64,000 nt of DNA from Ctena decussata (GCA_963989385.1 OZ022506.1:6365415-6429414), one strand, 5' to 3'. Shown: positions 20,867-33,735, counted from the stretch's first letter. A program made the numbers and translations. Notes: a model not told the origin generated them from the sequence alone.

Positions 20867-23800
20867 TTCATGTTTTTTCTTTGTGACAGTCATGTTATTT
20901 GATTGTGACACTGATGTTACAAGAGATACAGTGCATTCTCGATATGGCCACTCAACAACTTCAATGTTACAATGTTACAGCGTTACAGCCCATCTTGGTA
21001 TTAGAATCTTAAAATATATTATGAGATTTTTATGTCTCTACTTTGTGACAATGATGTTCTTTGGTCGTTACACTGATGTTACAAGAGTTACAGCGCATTC
21101 TCGCTATGCCCTTTCTACAAATTCCAATGTTACAATGTTACAGTGTTACAGCCCATGTATACGGTAAAAACGTTAATATTAGATACATTATTTGATGTTA
21201 TTCATATGTGACTATAATGTTCTGTCTTAGTTACATTGATGTTACACAGGTTACAGTATATCCTTGATAGGTCATCTTCACAAATCAAATGTTACAATGT
21301 TACAGCGTTACAGCCCAACAGGGCACTAAAACATAAAATATATGATAGGAATATTATGTTTCTCCGTTGTAACTGTGAAGTTCTTTAATTGTTACACCGA
21401 CGTTACAGGAGTTACAGCGCATTCTCGATATGGCCACTCCACAACTTCAATGTTACAATGTTACAGCGTTACAGCCCATGTAAACGGTAAAAACGTTAAT
21501 ATTAGATACATTATTTGATGTTATTCATATGTGACTATAATGTTCTGTCTTAGTTACATTGATGTTACACAGGTTACAGTATATGCTTGATAGGCCATCT
21601 TCACAAATTAAATGTTACAATTTTACAGCGTTACAGCCATTCAGGGCACTAAAAACATAAAATATATCATATGAATATTATGTTTCTTCGTTGTAACTGT
21701 GAAGTTCTTTAATTGTTACACTGATGTTACAGGAGTTACAGCGCATTCTCGATATGGCCACTCCACAACTTCAATGTTACAATGTTACAGCGTTACAGCC
21801 CATCTCGGCACTAGAATCTTAAAATATATTATGAGAATTTTATGTCTCTTCTTTGTGACAGTGATGTTCTTTGGTCGTTACACTGATGTTACAAGATTTA
21901 CAGCGCATTCTCGATATGCCCTCTCCACAAATCCAATGTTACAATGTTACAGCGTTACAGCCCATGTATACGGTAAAAACGTTAATATTAGATGCATTAT
22001 TTGATGTTATTGATATGTGACTATCACGTTCCGTCTTAGTTACATTGATGTTACATAGGTTACAGTATATCCTTGACAGGCCATCTTCTCAAATCAAATG
22101 TTACAATGTTACAGCGTTACAGCCATTCAGGGCACTAAAAACATAAAATATATGATAGGAATATTATGTTTCTCCGTTGTAACTGTGGAGTTCTTTAATT
22201 GTTACACTGATGTTACAGGAGTTACAGCGCATTCTCGATACGGCCACTCCACAACTTCAATGTTACAATGTTACAGCGTTACAGCCCATCTCGGCACAAG
22301 AATCTTAAAATATATTATGGGAACTTTATGTCTCTTCTTTGTGACAGTGATGTCCTTTGGTCGTTACACTGATGTTACAAGATTTACAGCGCATTCTCGA
22401 TATGCCCTCTCCACAAATCCAATGTTACAATGTTACAGCCTTACAGCCCATGTATACGGTAAAAACGTTAATATTAGATGCATTATTTGATGTTATTCAT
22501 ATGTGACTATCAAGTTCCGTCTTAGTTACATTGATGTTACATAGGTTACAGTATATCCTTGATAGGCCATCTTCACAAATCAAATGTTACAATGTTACAG
22601 CGTTACAGCCCATCAGGGCACTAAAAACATAAAATATATGATAGGAATATTATGTTTTTTCCGTTGTTACTGTGAAGTTCTTTAATTGTTACACTGATGT
22701 TACAGGAGTTACAGCGCATTCTCGATATGGCCACTCCACAACTTCAATGTTACAATGTTACAGCGTTACAGCCCATCTCGGCACTAGAATCTTAAAATAT
22801 ATTATGAGAATTTTATGTCTCTTCTTTGTGACAGTGATGTTCTTTGTTCGTTACACTGATGTTACAAGAGTTACAGCGCATTCTCGATATGCCCTCTCCA
22901 CAAATCCAATGTTACAATGTTACAGCGTTACAGCCCATGTATACGGTAAAAACGTTAATATTAGATGCATTATTTGATGTTTTTCATATGTGACTATGAT
23001 GTTCTGTCTTAGTTACATTGATGTTACACAGTTAACAGTATATCCTTGATATGCCATCTTCACATATCAAATGTTACAATGTTACAGCGTTACAGCCCAT
23101 CAGGGCACTAAAAACATAAAATATATGATATGAATATTATGTTTTTTTAGTTGTAACTGTGAAGTTCTTTAATTGTTACACTGATGTTACAGGAGTAACA
23201 GCGCATTCTCGATATGGCCACTCCACAACTTCAATGTTACAATGTTACAGCGTTACTGCCCATCTCGGCACAAGAATCTTAAAATATATTATGGGAATTT
23301 TATGTCTCTTCTTTGTGACAGTGATGTTCTTTGGTCGTTACACTGATGTTACAAGATTTACAGCGCATTCTCGATATGCCCTCTCCACAAATCCAATATT
23401 ACAATGTTACAGCGTTACAGCCCATGTATACGGTAAAAACGTTAATATTAGATGCATTATTTGATGTTATTCATATGTGACTATAATGTTCTGTCTTAGT
23501 TACATTGATGTTACACAGGTTACAGTATATCCTTGATAGGCCATCTTCACAAATCAAATGTTAAAATGTTACAGCGTTACAGCCCATCAGGGCAATTAAA
23601 TTATAAAATATATGATAGAAATATTATGTTTCTTCGTTGTAACTGTGAAGTTCTTTAATTGTTACACTGATGTTACAGGAGTTACAGCGCATTCTCGATA
23701 TGGCCACTCCGCAACTTCAATGTTACAATGTTACAGCGTTACAGCCCATCTCGGCACTAGAATCTTAAAATATATTATGAGAATTTTATGTCTCTTCTTT

Positions 23801-26800
23801 GTGACAGTGATGTTTTTGTTCGTTACACTGATGTTACAAGATTTACAGCTCATTCTCGAAATGCCCTCTTCACAAATCCAATGTTACAATTTACAGCGTT
23901 ACAGCCCATGTAAACGGTAAAAACGTTAATATTAGATACATTATTTGATGTTTTTCATATGTGACAATGATGTTCTGTTTTCGTTACATTGATGTTACAC
24001 AGGTTACAGTATATCCTTGATAGGCCATCTTCACAAATCAAATGTTACAATGTTACAGCGTTACAGCCCATCAGGGCACTAAAAACATAAAATATATGAT
24101 AGGAATATTATGTTTTTTCCGTTGTAACTGTGAAGATCTTTAATTGTTACACTGATGTTACAGGAGTTACAGCGCATTCTCGATATGGCCACTCCACAAC
24201 TTCAATGTTACAATGTTACAGCGTTACAGCCCATCTCGGCACTAGAATCTTAAAATATATTATGAGAATTTTATGTCTCTTCTTTGTGATAGTGATGTTC
24301 TTTGTTCGTTACACTGATGTTACAAGAGTTACAGCTCATTCTCGAAATGCCCTGTCCACAAATCCAATGTTACACTGTTACAGTGCTACAGCCCATGTAA
24401 ACGGTAAAACGTTAATATTAAATACATTATTTAATGTTTTTCATATGTGACTATGATGTTCTGTCTTAGTTACATTGATGTTACACAGTTAACAGTATAT
24501 CCTTGATAGGCCATCTTCACAAATCAAATGTTACAATGTTACAGCGTTACAGCCCATCAGGGCACTAAAAACATAAAATATATGATATGAATATTATGTT
24601 TTTTTAGTTGTAACTGTGAAGTTCTTTAATTGTTACACTGATATTACAAGAGTTACAGCGCTTTCTCGATATGGCCACTCCACAACTTCAATGTTACAAT
24701 GTTACAGTGTTACAGCCCATCTGGGCACTAGAATTTTTAAATATATTATGAGAATTTTAGTGTCTTCTTTGCGACAGTGATGTTCTTTGGTCGTTACACT
24801 GATGTTACTAGAGTTGCAGCGCATTCTCGATATGCCTTCTCCACAAATCCAATGTTACAATGTTACAGCGTTACAGCCCATGTACATGTATACGGTAAAA
24901 CGTCAATATAAAATACATGATTTGATGTTATTCATATGTGACAATGATGTTCTGTCTTTGTTACATTGATGTAACACAGGTTACAGTATATCCTTGATAG
25001 GCCATCTTCACAAACCAAATGTTACAATGTTACAGCGTTACAGCCCAACAGGGCACTAAAACATAAAATATATGATAGGAATATTATGTTTCTCCGTTGT
25101 AACTGTGAAGTTCTTTAATTGTTATACCGACGTTACAAGAGTTACAGTGCATTCTCGATATGGCCACTCCACAACTTCAATGTTACAATATTACAGCGTT
25201 ACAGCCCATCTGGGCACTAGAATTTTAAAATATATTATGGGAATTTTATGTCTTGTCTTTGTGACAGTGATGTTCTTTGGTCGTTACACTGATGTTACAA
25301 GAGTTACAGCGCATTCTCGATATGCCCTCTCTACAAATTCCAATGTTACAATGTTACAGTGTTACAGCCCATGTATACTGTAAAAACGTTAATATTAGAT
25401 ACATTATTTGATGTTATTCATATGTGACTATAATGTTCTGTCTTAGTTACATCGATGTTACACAGGTTACAGTATATCCTTCATAGGCCAATCTTCACAA
25501 ATCAAATGTTACAATGTTACAGCGTTACAGCCATTCAGGGCACTAAAAACATTAAATATATGATATGAATATTATGTTTCTGTGTTGTAACTGTGAAGTT
25601 CTTTAATTGTTACACTGATGTTACAGGAGTTACAGCGCATTCTCGATACGGCCACTCCACAACTTCAATGTTACAATGTTACAGCGTTACAGCCCATCTC
25701 GGCACTAGAATCTTAAAATATATTATGGGAATTTTATGTCTCTTCTTTGTGACAGTGATGTTCTTTGGTCGTTACACTGATGTTACAAGATTTACAGCTC
25801 ATTCTCGAAATGCCCTCTCCACAAATCCAATGTTACAATGTTACAGCGTTACAGCCCATGCATACGGTAAAAACGTTAATATTAGATGCATTATTTGATG
25901 TTTTTCATATGTGACTATGATGTTCTGTCTTAGTTACATTGATGTTACACAGTTAACAGTATATCCTTGATAGGCCATCTTCACAAATCAAATGTTACAA
26001 TGTTACAGCGTTACAGCCCATCAGGGCACTAAAAACATAAAATATATGATATGAATATTATGTTTTTTTAGTTGTAACTGTGAAGTTCTTTAATTGTTAC
26101 ACTGATGTTACAGGAGTAACAGCGCATTCTCGATATGGCCACTCCACAACTTCAATGTTACAATGTTACAGCGTTACAGCCCATCTCGGCACTAGAATCT
26201 TAAAATATATTATGGGAATTTTATGTCTCTTCTTTGTGACAGTGATGTTCTTTGGTCGTTACACTGATGTTACAAGATTTACAGCTCATTCTCGAAATGC
26301 CCTCTCTACAAATCCAATGTTACAATGTTACAGCGTTACAGCCCATGTAAACGGTAAAAACGTTAATATTAGGGACATTATTTGATGTTATTCATATGTG
26401 ACTATAATTTTCTGTCTTAGTTACATTGATGTTCCACAGGTTACAGTATATCCTTGATAGGCCATCTTCACAAATCAAATGTTACAATGTTACAGCGTTA
26501 CAGCCCATCAGGGCACTAAAAACATAAAAAATATGATAGGAATATTATGTTTTTTCCGTTGTAACTGTGAAGTTCTTTAATTGTTACACTGATGTTACAG
26601 GAGTTACAGCGCATTCTCGATATGGCCACTCCACAACTGCAATGTTACAATGTTACAGCCCATCTGGGCACTAGAATCTTAAAATATATTATGGGAATTT
26701 TATGTCTCTTCTTTGTGACAGTGATGTTCTTTGGTCGTTACACTGATGTTACAAGAGTTACAGCGCATTCTCGATATGCCCTCTCTACAAATTCCAATGT

Positions 26801-27400
26801 TACAATGTTACAGTGTTACAGCCCATGTATACTGTAAAAACGTTAATATTAGATACATTATTTGATGTTATTCAATTGTGACTATAATGTTCTGTCTTAG
26901 TTACATTGATGTTACACAGGTTACAGTATATGCTTGATAGGCCATCTTCACAAATTAAATGTTACAATTTTACAGCGTTACAGCCATTCAGGGCACTAAA
27001 AACATAAAATATATCATATGAATATTATGTTTCTTCGTTGTTACTGTGAAGTTCTTTAATTGTTACACTGATGTTACAGGAGTTACAGCGCATTCTCGAT
27101 ATGGCCACTCCACAACTTCAATGTTACAATGTTACAGCGTTACAGCCCATCTCGGCACTAGAATCTTAAAATATATTATGAGAATTTTATGTCTCGTCTT
27201 TGTGACAGTGATGTTCTTTGTTCGTTACACTGATGTTACAAGATTTACAGCGCATTCTCGATATGCCCTCTCCACAAATCCAATGTTACAATGTTACAGC
27301 GTTACAGCCCATGTATACGGTAAAAACGTTAATATTAGATACATTATTTGATGTTATTCATATGTGACCATGATGTTCTGTGTTAGTGTTTCAGTGATAT
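20867..27400 (+). repeat. Satellite array, ~487-bp higher-order unit of three ~162-bp monomers
   Basis: Three monomer types follow one another: A (GTTCTTTAATTGTTACACTG), B (GTTCTTTGGTCGTTACACTG) and C (GTTCTGTCTTAGTTACATTG). Each ends with TGTTACAATGTTACAGCGTTACAGCCC. A-type starts recur at about 20890, 21371, 21703, 22190, 22677, 23164, 23648, 24134, 24621, 25108, 25598, 26085, 26570 and 27051, giving 14 units. The unit at 21371 lacks one monomer (an A/B fusion followed by C). The last C monomer decays into flanking sequence. A ~101-codon frame spans A plus B in most units but is read as satellite, not a gene. Confidence 0.95.
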
Positions 27401-27497
27401 TCCCTTATAGTTGCATTGTTTTTAATACGTTGTTACTGAACGTTACTTATATTACACAAGTAACAAATTCATGGTGGTTCAATATTTTGGACCAATT

Positions 27498-27608
27498 TTA
27501 TGCTCTATCTCTAAATCCCTCGATAGCTTCCCATGCCGGCACCGAACAGCAAGGGTACTGCCCTCTCACTACACTACTAAGACAAAACAAAGCTAAAATC
27601 TTTATCAT
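27498..27608 (-). pseudogene. Truncated first exon of an ependymin-related paralogue
   Basis: From its ATG this frame encodes a signal peptide and mature start (MIKILALFCLSSVVRG then QYPCCSVPAWEAIEGF) that matches residues 1-32 of the intact gene at 33974-44118 almost residue for residue. Similarity ends there; four codons later the frame stops at TAA, and the rest of the exon and its splice donor are missing. Upstream similarity includes a TATA box and leader, so this is a genomic duplicate and not a processed copy. The satellite array lies just beyond the break. A short functional peptide cannot be excluded. Confidence 0.8.
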
Positions 27609-27652
27609 GACTAGATGTACTTTAGAGTGAAACTGAATGGCAAATCTTTGTC

Positions 27653-27661
27653 CTTATATAG
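27653..27661 (-). promoter_or_regulatory. TATA box of the ependymin-like relic
   Basis: CTATATAAG on the minus strand lies ~45 bp before the ATG. The intervening leader (CAAAGAT...TTCAG...TCTAAA.TACA) aligns with the leader of the intact gene. Confidence 0.6.
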
Positions 27662-27820
27662 ATATTCTTTCGTTATCAGCGCCATATACAGGGCTTTTCG
27701 AAAGTTGATAACGAATACACATACAAATTGTTTTAGTTTTTGCTGGGCTGGCTTCCTGGCATTCTTCATATAACCTGAAAGGGTTATTGGTTATTCTCAC
27801 AAGGGCAGTCAAGGTGCATG

Positions 27821-28540
27821 GCAGCTTGGGAGAATGGTTCGGAACATCAGTTTGAGTAAAGTATGGTTGACGTCTCTCATCTACCATTTTTGAAATCACC
27901 ACGTCTGATTATCTCATAGAACATCAGCGAAAGAGTAGCGTATGTAGTTAAACCATTACCGATAAGCGGTTTGCCGATTTCTTGCCGCTTTGGTTGGGGT
28001 AGGACTGCAATAAGACGCCCTAGTGGAAGTCTCGACAAACAGCGCAAAAGGCATTTGGAAGGACATCAAGATAAGGGGAGTTGAGAAGTTTGGTAAGTTT
28101 GAGATACCGCGGAGCTGTTGACTCTTGTCCGATGACTTCTAAACCCGAGACTCTCTCAAGGATTGCACAAGCCACTGCAAAACCCTAAAATTGAGGTCAA
28201 GATGGAAAGCATATTTCCTGGAACTAACGTAAAATTAATGCGCTTCCGTGTAACATCGCTCTTATATTATCATGTCCTTTATCATTACGGCCGCTGAGAT
28301 GAGATGCTGCTACATATACCGAAGGCTATCGAACATCTGATACAAAGATGAGGATATTCGCAGACATATAGATTGAGGCAGCGATTGGAGAACTTCTGAC
28401 CATGGTCGAGAACAAAAACTAAAGTGGCCACATGATTGTTATGGCGATATTAATCAGTGAATAGGGCGGGACTACCCAGAGCCTCTGGAAATATAATGAA
28501 GTGACCAGAGATGTGGTGCCGCAACGACTTCAATGAGATA
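27821..28540 (+). pseudogene. Dead RTE-like LINE fragment, C-terminal half
   Basis: GGGAGAATGGTTCGGAACATC, CTCTCAAGGATTGCACAAGC, AATGCGCTTCCGTGTAACATC, GAGATGAGATGCTGCTACA and GTGGTGCCGCAACGAC follow the order of the intact LINE at 55012-55950. Many indels and stops. It overlaps the copy at 19814-20866 in LINE coordinates, so the two are separate insertions, not one copy split by the satellite. Confidence 0.8.
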
Positions 28541-28649
28541 GTCTGATTATTTAGTTACTATTCGTATAATGCTAATCCAGTTATGCTCAATGAACTCTTC
28601 TGTTCTTATAAATTGAATGCCGGATTGGATGCGTCTTTTCATCAAGAAA

Positions 28650-28876
28650 ACACGAGAAAACCAACAAAGTGTTTTTGCGCCCAGCGCACTCAGATCAGCC
28701 TAGAAATCCTGTTAGTCTGACCAGACTCTTTGCTTTAGGGCTTAAAGGCTAGCTAAGGGTCTGTGCTACCTCCATGCGGACAGCGAAGATTCTGATCAGA
28801 CTGGGCGGATGCCCAGGCTGATCTGATTCTGCGCTTGGCGCACGACCACTTTGTTGGATTTGTCGTGTCGCGGCTC
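28650..28876. mobile_element. GAGCCGCGACACGA MITE, copy D (left end truncated)
   Basis: Begins inside the terminal repeat at ACACGAGAAAACCAAC; the right end TCGTGTCGCGGCTCA is intact. Internal CATGCGGACAGCGAAGATTC and GGGCGGATGCCCAGGCTGAT are well kept. Confidence 0.88.
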
Positions 28877-29154
28877 AATTTATAATATTGCGGGACTGTG
28901 ACACTGAAACAGCTCCTGTGACATTATGATTGTAGGACTAAGGCATTGCGAGAGCGTCTTTCCCACTATGAATTTCGGACAAAAGCATTGTCATTGTTAC
29001 TATTATAAATCTAGAGATGTTATGATTTTGGAACTATACTTTGTTCCATTCGGATTGTACAGAAGGACTTCCATTTAGATTGCGCATGCGAGATTATGAG
29101 TGTAACCATATGGCAGTATACTCAGTAATTGATGGACTACATGAGTAGTAAAGG

Positions 29155-30575
29155 ACGTCACTATGGCCACGCCCGTCCGGAGACTAAGTCCGCAACCTGG
29201 GGCAGTCTCGGGCCGGGCGTGGCCATAGATGACATCGCTTTAGTAAGCTTGAAAAGGCTAGTTTGAAATAACTTAGTCTTTTTCAAGAGTAAAAGTCTAT
29301 GTAATATGGCATAGGAGATGTCTTAAGAGGCTATACAGTAATATGCGTCTGCTATTAGTCTCTTGGCCCTGTATCTCAAGACCTCACTATACCAGAGGCA
29401 TAACTCTATAGCGTCAGTTGATGGTGTGAGTTGCTGTGGCATACTCTTGTTCATTCTGTTCAATTTCTGAGGCTTTACAGTAATATGCGTCTGCTATCAG
29501 TCTCTTGGTCCTGTATCTCAGGGCCTCACTATACCAGAGGCATAACTCTATAGCGTCAGTACTTGTTCCTTGGGGATTATAAAATCTTGTATCTCAAGAT
29601 TTTAATGTTCTGGACTGAAATTATTTCTTACTAGCCTTCTAAAGCCTGACTACTACATTTGATGACGAGAAGATCTCTGCTGCCAGTGTGCTTGAACTTG
29701 TGGGTATCTAGTGGAAGGTCCACATATCCACATTGAAATTGTGGAGCTGATGTGGATGTCAAGTGGAAGGTCCACATATCCACATTGAAATTGTGGAGCT
29801 GATGTGGATGATGTGGACTTGATGTGTATGCAATGTGGAGGTTATGTGGATGATGTGGATCCACAATGTGGAGTTTCCACATGTCCACATCTACATATTA
29901 GACAAATCGGCTTACCCTGTCCCATTTCTGACAGACTGACACAATGCATCTCAAAACCTCCACATTGCATACACATCAAGTCCACATCATCCACATCAGC
30001 TCCACAATTTCAATGTGGATATGTGGACCTTCCACTTGACATCCACATCAGCTCCACAATTTCAATGTGGCTAGTAAGAAATAATTTTAGTCCAGAACAT
30101 TAAAATCTTGAGATACAAGATTTTATAATCCCCAAGGAACAAGTACTGACGCTATAGAGTTATGCCTCTGGTATAGTGAGGCCCTGAGATACAGGACCAA
30201 GAGACTGATAGCAGACGCATATTACTGTAAAGCCTCAGAAATTGAACAGAATGAACAAGAGTATGCCACAGCAACTCACACCATCAACTGACGCTATAGA
30301 GTTATGCCTCTGGTATAGTGAGGTCTTGAGATACAGGGCCAAGAGACTCATAGCAGACGCATATTACTGTATAGCCTCTTAAGACATCTCCTATGCCATA
30401 TTACATAGACTTTTACTCTTGAAAAAGACTAAGTTATTTCAAACTAGCCTTTTCAAGCTTACTAAAGCGATGTCATCTATGGCCACGCCCGTCCGGAGAC
30501 TAAGTCCGCAACCTGGGGCAGTCTCGGGCCGGGCGTGGCCATAGATGACATCGCTTTAGTAAGCTTGAAAAAAGC
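29155..30575. mobile_element. 1.4-kb near-perfect foldback (nested long inverted repeats)
   Basis: Outer arms at about 29215-29636 and 30070-30490 are inverted copies of each other; I found only about two mismatches over ~420 bp. Inner arms at 29728-29841 and 29957-30070 are a perfect 114-bp inverted repeat of CCACAT/ATGTGG-rich sequence around a ~115-bp loop. A 60-bp GC-rich block with GGCCACGCCCG / CGGGCGTGGCC ends sits at both outer edges in the same orientation. Each outer arm holds two copies of an ~85-bp block (ACAGTAATATGCGTCTGC...). No conserved ORF; short frames in the loop are repeat translations. Confidence 0.92.
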
Positions 30576-30583
30576 TGTCCGGG

Positions 30584-30690
30584 ATCGATTCCCGCTAAAG
30601 GCGAAAAATCTTTTCTTACTATCGGCTAAATATAACTGAATATTGTTGAATAGCCGTAAAACTACAAGTTATCCATCCGCCCATTGGTCG
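30584..30690 (+). mobile_element. SINE-2 fragment, 5' truncated
   Basis: Starts at the B box (GGGATCGATTCCCGC) and continues with CTGAATATTGTTGAA..CGTAAAACTACAAGTTATCC and ATCC tail, the 3' half of SINE-2. Confidence 0.65.
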
Positions 30691-32217
30691 CATTTCTGTT
30701 TCCTACTGTTGAATATTGGAAACGTAGTTTTTGGACTGTGACATTTCAATATTATTTCTTAGGCATTCTAGGGATAGGCTAATACCATTTACTACTGATC
30801 TTAATCGGTTCTCCATCAACTTCTTTTCATCACATTCTATTTCACCGGCCAGAAGTACAAGTTACTCACAGAATGTTTGTTGTTCACAAGAAAGATAACA
30901 CCGATAAGGAGGAATTTTGTAATTCCATAGATTGTACTTTTGACATTATTTGATTTTAGATAAGCATTTGAGACATACAAATATGCCAGTATAACATTTT
31001 TGTGTCTTACACGATAAGATAAAACATTTGCATTGTAACGATGACCAACATAAATGACCCATCGGACACACAACCAAAATTCATAACCTCAAACTAAATA
31101 TCTAAATGTTTCTAGAAGAGATCATAGTGTTATGTATTGTTGGTTTAACAGTCTAAATTGTCAAATCTATCTAAAGAACGAGCTCCATGAAGAATGGAAA
31201 ATGAAGCACAATCCAGGAGTATACATCGTTGCTAAGTGAACCAAATTTTCAAACCTAGTCGTCAAGTTTTACACAGTTTGATATGATGAAGCTTACTTAA
31301 TGAATATTTTCCTTCAATAATAAGGATAATTATAGCAAGATTCAGTACTTAGTAATAAAGTGTTACCTCATTTGGTTTAAAAACATTTATTTCAAAAATC
31401 AACATACATGTACAAGGTATACAAAATGATACAAATAATGGGATTAGAACGAAAGCAACAGCTTATTTAGTTCTTGACCCGTGACAATCCTTTTTTGTAG
31501 TCAAATAATCATGGCATACAAAATCAGTTTACTTCGGTGAATCTTGACCTTTGGAATCTATACTGTACTGAAATCATTTTTGTGAACATATAACGGTACA
31601 GTAAATGGAATTAAGCTGGCGAAGAAATAAGATTTAAACAACATTAAATAAATTGAATATGAAAAGGAACAAAGTTTTATTTTCATAAGCATAGAACAAT
31701 AGGTCAATGAACACTACAAAATGCATAACAAATTATTATGACACATAATATATTATATATACACGCTGCAACTGTCTTTGTCTTTTCTTGCAGAAAATGA
31801 TGAGTTGGTTGTAAGGTTCGATTGTCACCACGAATAGGAAAATTTCATCAGCTTGAAAGGGCGAACGTTTTTTTAGATACCTTCAAAAGTGTTTGCTTAT
31901 AAAATTGCAATCAGCTATTAGTGAACGGCTGCTTTTGACATGAATGACATTTTCGTATCAAAACGTACAAACCCTTTCAAGCTTAGAAAATCTAAATATT
32001 CTCAGTAAAGAACTGTTCTTCTGAAACGGTTCACATGCATCGGTTTCTGCAACTGTAAGAAGAGGAAAAAAGCTATATTCGGAAGGGTATGACATGGCAT
32101 TATCGAACAGCCAACAGGTAAATTAGTCTGCATCTCAGCCTGACATAACGTTTGATTGCTCGTGCTTACTCCATATACTATGACAATGACATAATAGGGA
32201 ATCATTGATTACATAAT
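30691..32217. other. No gene recognised
   Basis: AT-rich. A minus-strand frame at 30837-31073 and another at 32002-32205 have no motif. An acceptor-like TCTTCTTACAG on the minus strand near 32051 was tested as an exon of the ependymin-related gene and discarded in favour of 33974-34149. Confidence 0.5.
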
Positions 32218-32457
32218 TGAGCCGCGACGTGTGAGAAAACCAACAATGTGGTTGTGCGCCCAGCGCAGACTCAGATCAGCCTGGGCATCCGCCCAGTCTG
32301 ATCAGAGTCTTCGCTGTCCGCATGGAGGTGGCTTAGGCCCTTAGCTATCCTTTAAGCGCTTAGCGAAGAGTCTGATCAGGCTGGGCAGATGCCCAGGCTG
32401 ATCTGAGTCTGCGCTGGGCGCACAACCACATTGTTGGTTTTCTCGTGTCGCGGCTCA
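32218..32457. mobile_element. GAGCCGCGACACGA MITE, copy E
   Basis: Left TGAGCCGCGACGTGTGAGAA (a 2-3 base variant), right TTCTCGTGTCGCGGCTCA. The arms CAGCGCAGACTCAGATCAGC and GCTGATCTGAGTCTGCGCTG are exact complements. Best-preserved long copy. Confidence 0.92.
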
Positions 32458-33017
32458 ATATTATATTTTATTGGACCAGATGCAAGTTGTAACATTAACT
32501 ATTGCTCTCCCCAAATAAAGGTCGCGTTGCATATGCTCAGCCTCAGCTATACCAAGGAGTTCGTCGGGCTACTTGAAGATGTGTATATTTCCTCGGGTTA
32601 CTGAAATAAAATATGCTTATACACATACTTTTGAGTACCTTAGTATTACTCGAGAATACCTTTTTCTCCCTTCATTCTTCAATTCGCTCATATATGATAA
32701 TTCATCTTTCCGAGCCACACCCAGAATGTCACTCAAAAGTCATCTGGTAGTGTACAACTAGCCAATGCAACGACAAATTAGCACGCGACGTATTCCTACA
32801 AACAAGATCGCACGTATTAAACATCTCACAAGTCCGTGGTTTTATCTTACTGTTAACGGACGGATGGTTAAATGTTTAGAGTAGGCATAGGAACGGAAAG
32901 ATGAATTAATTACAGGACTTTTGTGGTGGAAGTGAGCCAGAAAATGTTTTCAGCTTTTTAGGGGCTGGAAAATACTCTGAAAAACCACCACAACACCGAA
33001 GGGAACAGGCAACCATT
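32458..33017. other. No gene recognised
   Basis: No repeat or exon pattern identified in either strand. Confidence 0.5.
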
Positions 33018-33112
33018 CATACTTGCCAGAGCCGGGTTTGAAGTTTGGACTTACGCAGCAGTCTACGGCTTAGAGACAAACCTCGCTACCGACCGAGCTA
33101 TCGGGGCGGCAT
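33018..33112 (-). mobile_element. tRNA-like SINE head, minus strand
   Basis: Read on the minus strand, GCCCCGATAGCTCGGTCGG gives an A box (TAGCTCGGTCGG), followed after ~40 bases by CTTCAAACCCGG, a degenerate B box. The family could not be assigned. Confidence 0.5.
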
Positions 33113-33525
33113 TAGTAATTAGTACTTATTGTGCCCATTGATTGAAACTTCAAGGAATTTAACGTCGTTGTCAGTCATCGAGCAACAACTTATTCCGCCG
33201 ATTCCTACTTCATTTAATGTACTAACTTTTAGGTGTATGGGTACACTTTCATGTTTTTCAGTTTCAAAGGGGCACACATTGTATTGATTGACTTTCTGTG
33301 TGCTTTCCTGAGCAATAAATCCCGTCCAACAGGGGTTCCACATTTAAAGAAAATAATTTGCTGTTGCAGAAGGAATTCCTGTCTTTAAGAACAAGTTTTT
33401 TTACTGAAAGGGCTAATCCTCACTGAGACGAGACGCTAAAATGATGATAAACTGCTTTCCCTTTAAGTGTATCCATTCACTTAGATCCTTGATATGGATG
33501 GGTTATATGTCCTATAAAGAATATT

Positions 33526-33735
33526 TCAGTCGCAACACGACAAAACCAATTAAGTGATATATGCGCTCAGCGAAGACTCAGGTCAGTCTGGGATCCGCCC
33601 AGTCTGGTCAGTCTTCGCTGTCCCTATGGAGCTAGCAAAGCCTCTAAACTCCTCTTTAAGAGCGGGTGCCCAGGCTGATCTGAGTCTTCGCTGGATAAAC
33701 ATGCCACTTTGGTGGAATTGTCGTGTCGCGGCTCA
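33526..33735. mobile_element. GAGCCGCGACACGA MITE, copy F
   Basis: Left end diverged (TCAGTCGCAACACGACAAAA), right end intact (GTCGTGTCGCGGCTCA). Shared inner blocks: GACTCAGGTCAGTCTGGG and GCCCAGGCTGATCTGAGTC. It ends ~240 bp downstream of the ependymin-related stop codon. Confidence 0.85.

Noticed and set aside
19814..28540. A single LINE copy split by the satellite
   Set aside because: The left and right fragments overlap in LINE coordinates, so they are two insertions.
32000..32060. Acceptor TCTTCTTACAG as last exon of the ependymin-related gene
   Set aside because: The downstream reading has no ependymin C-terminal motif, while 33974-34149 has it in the right phase.
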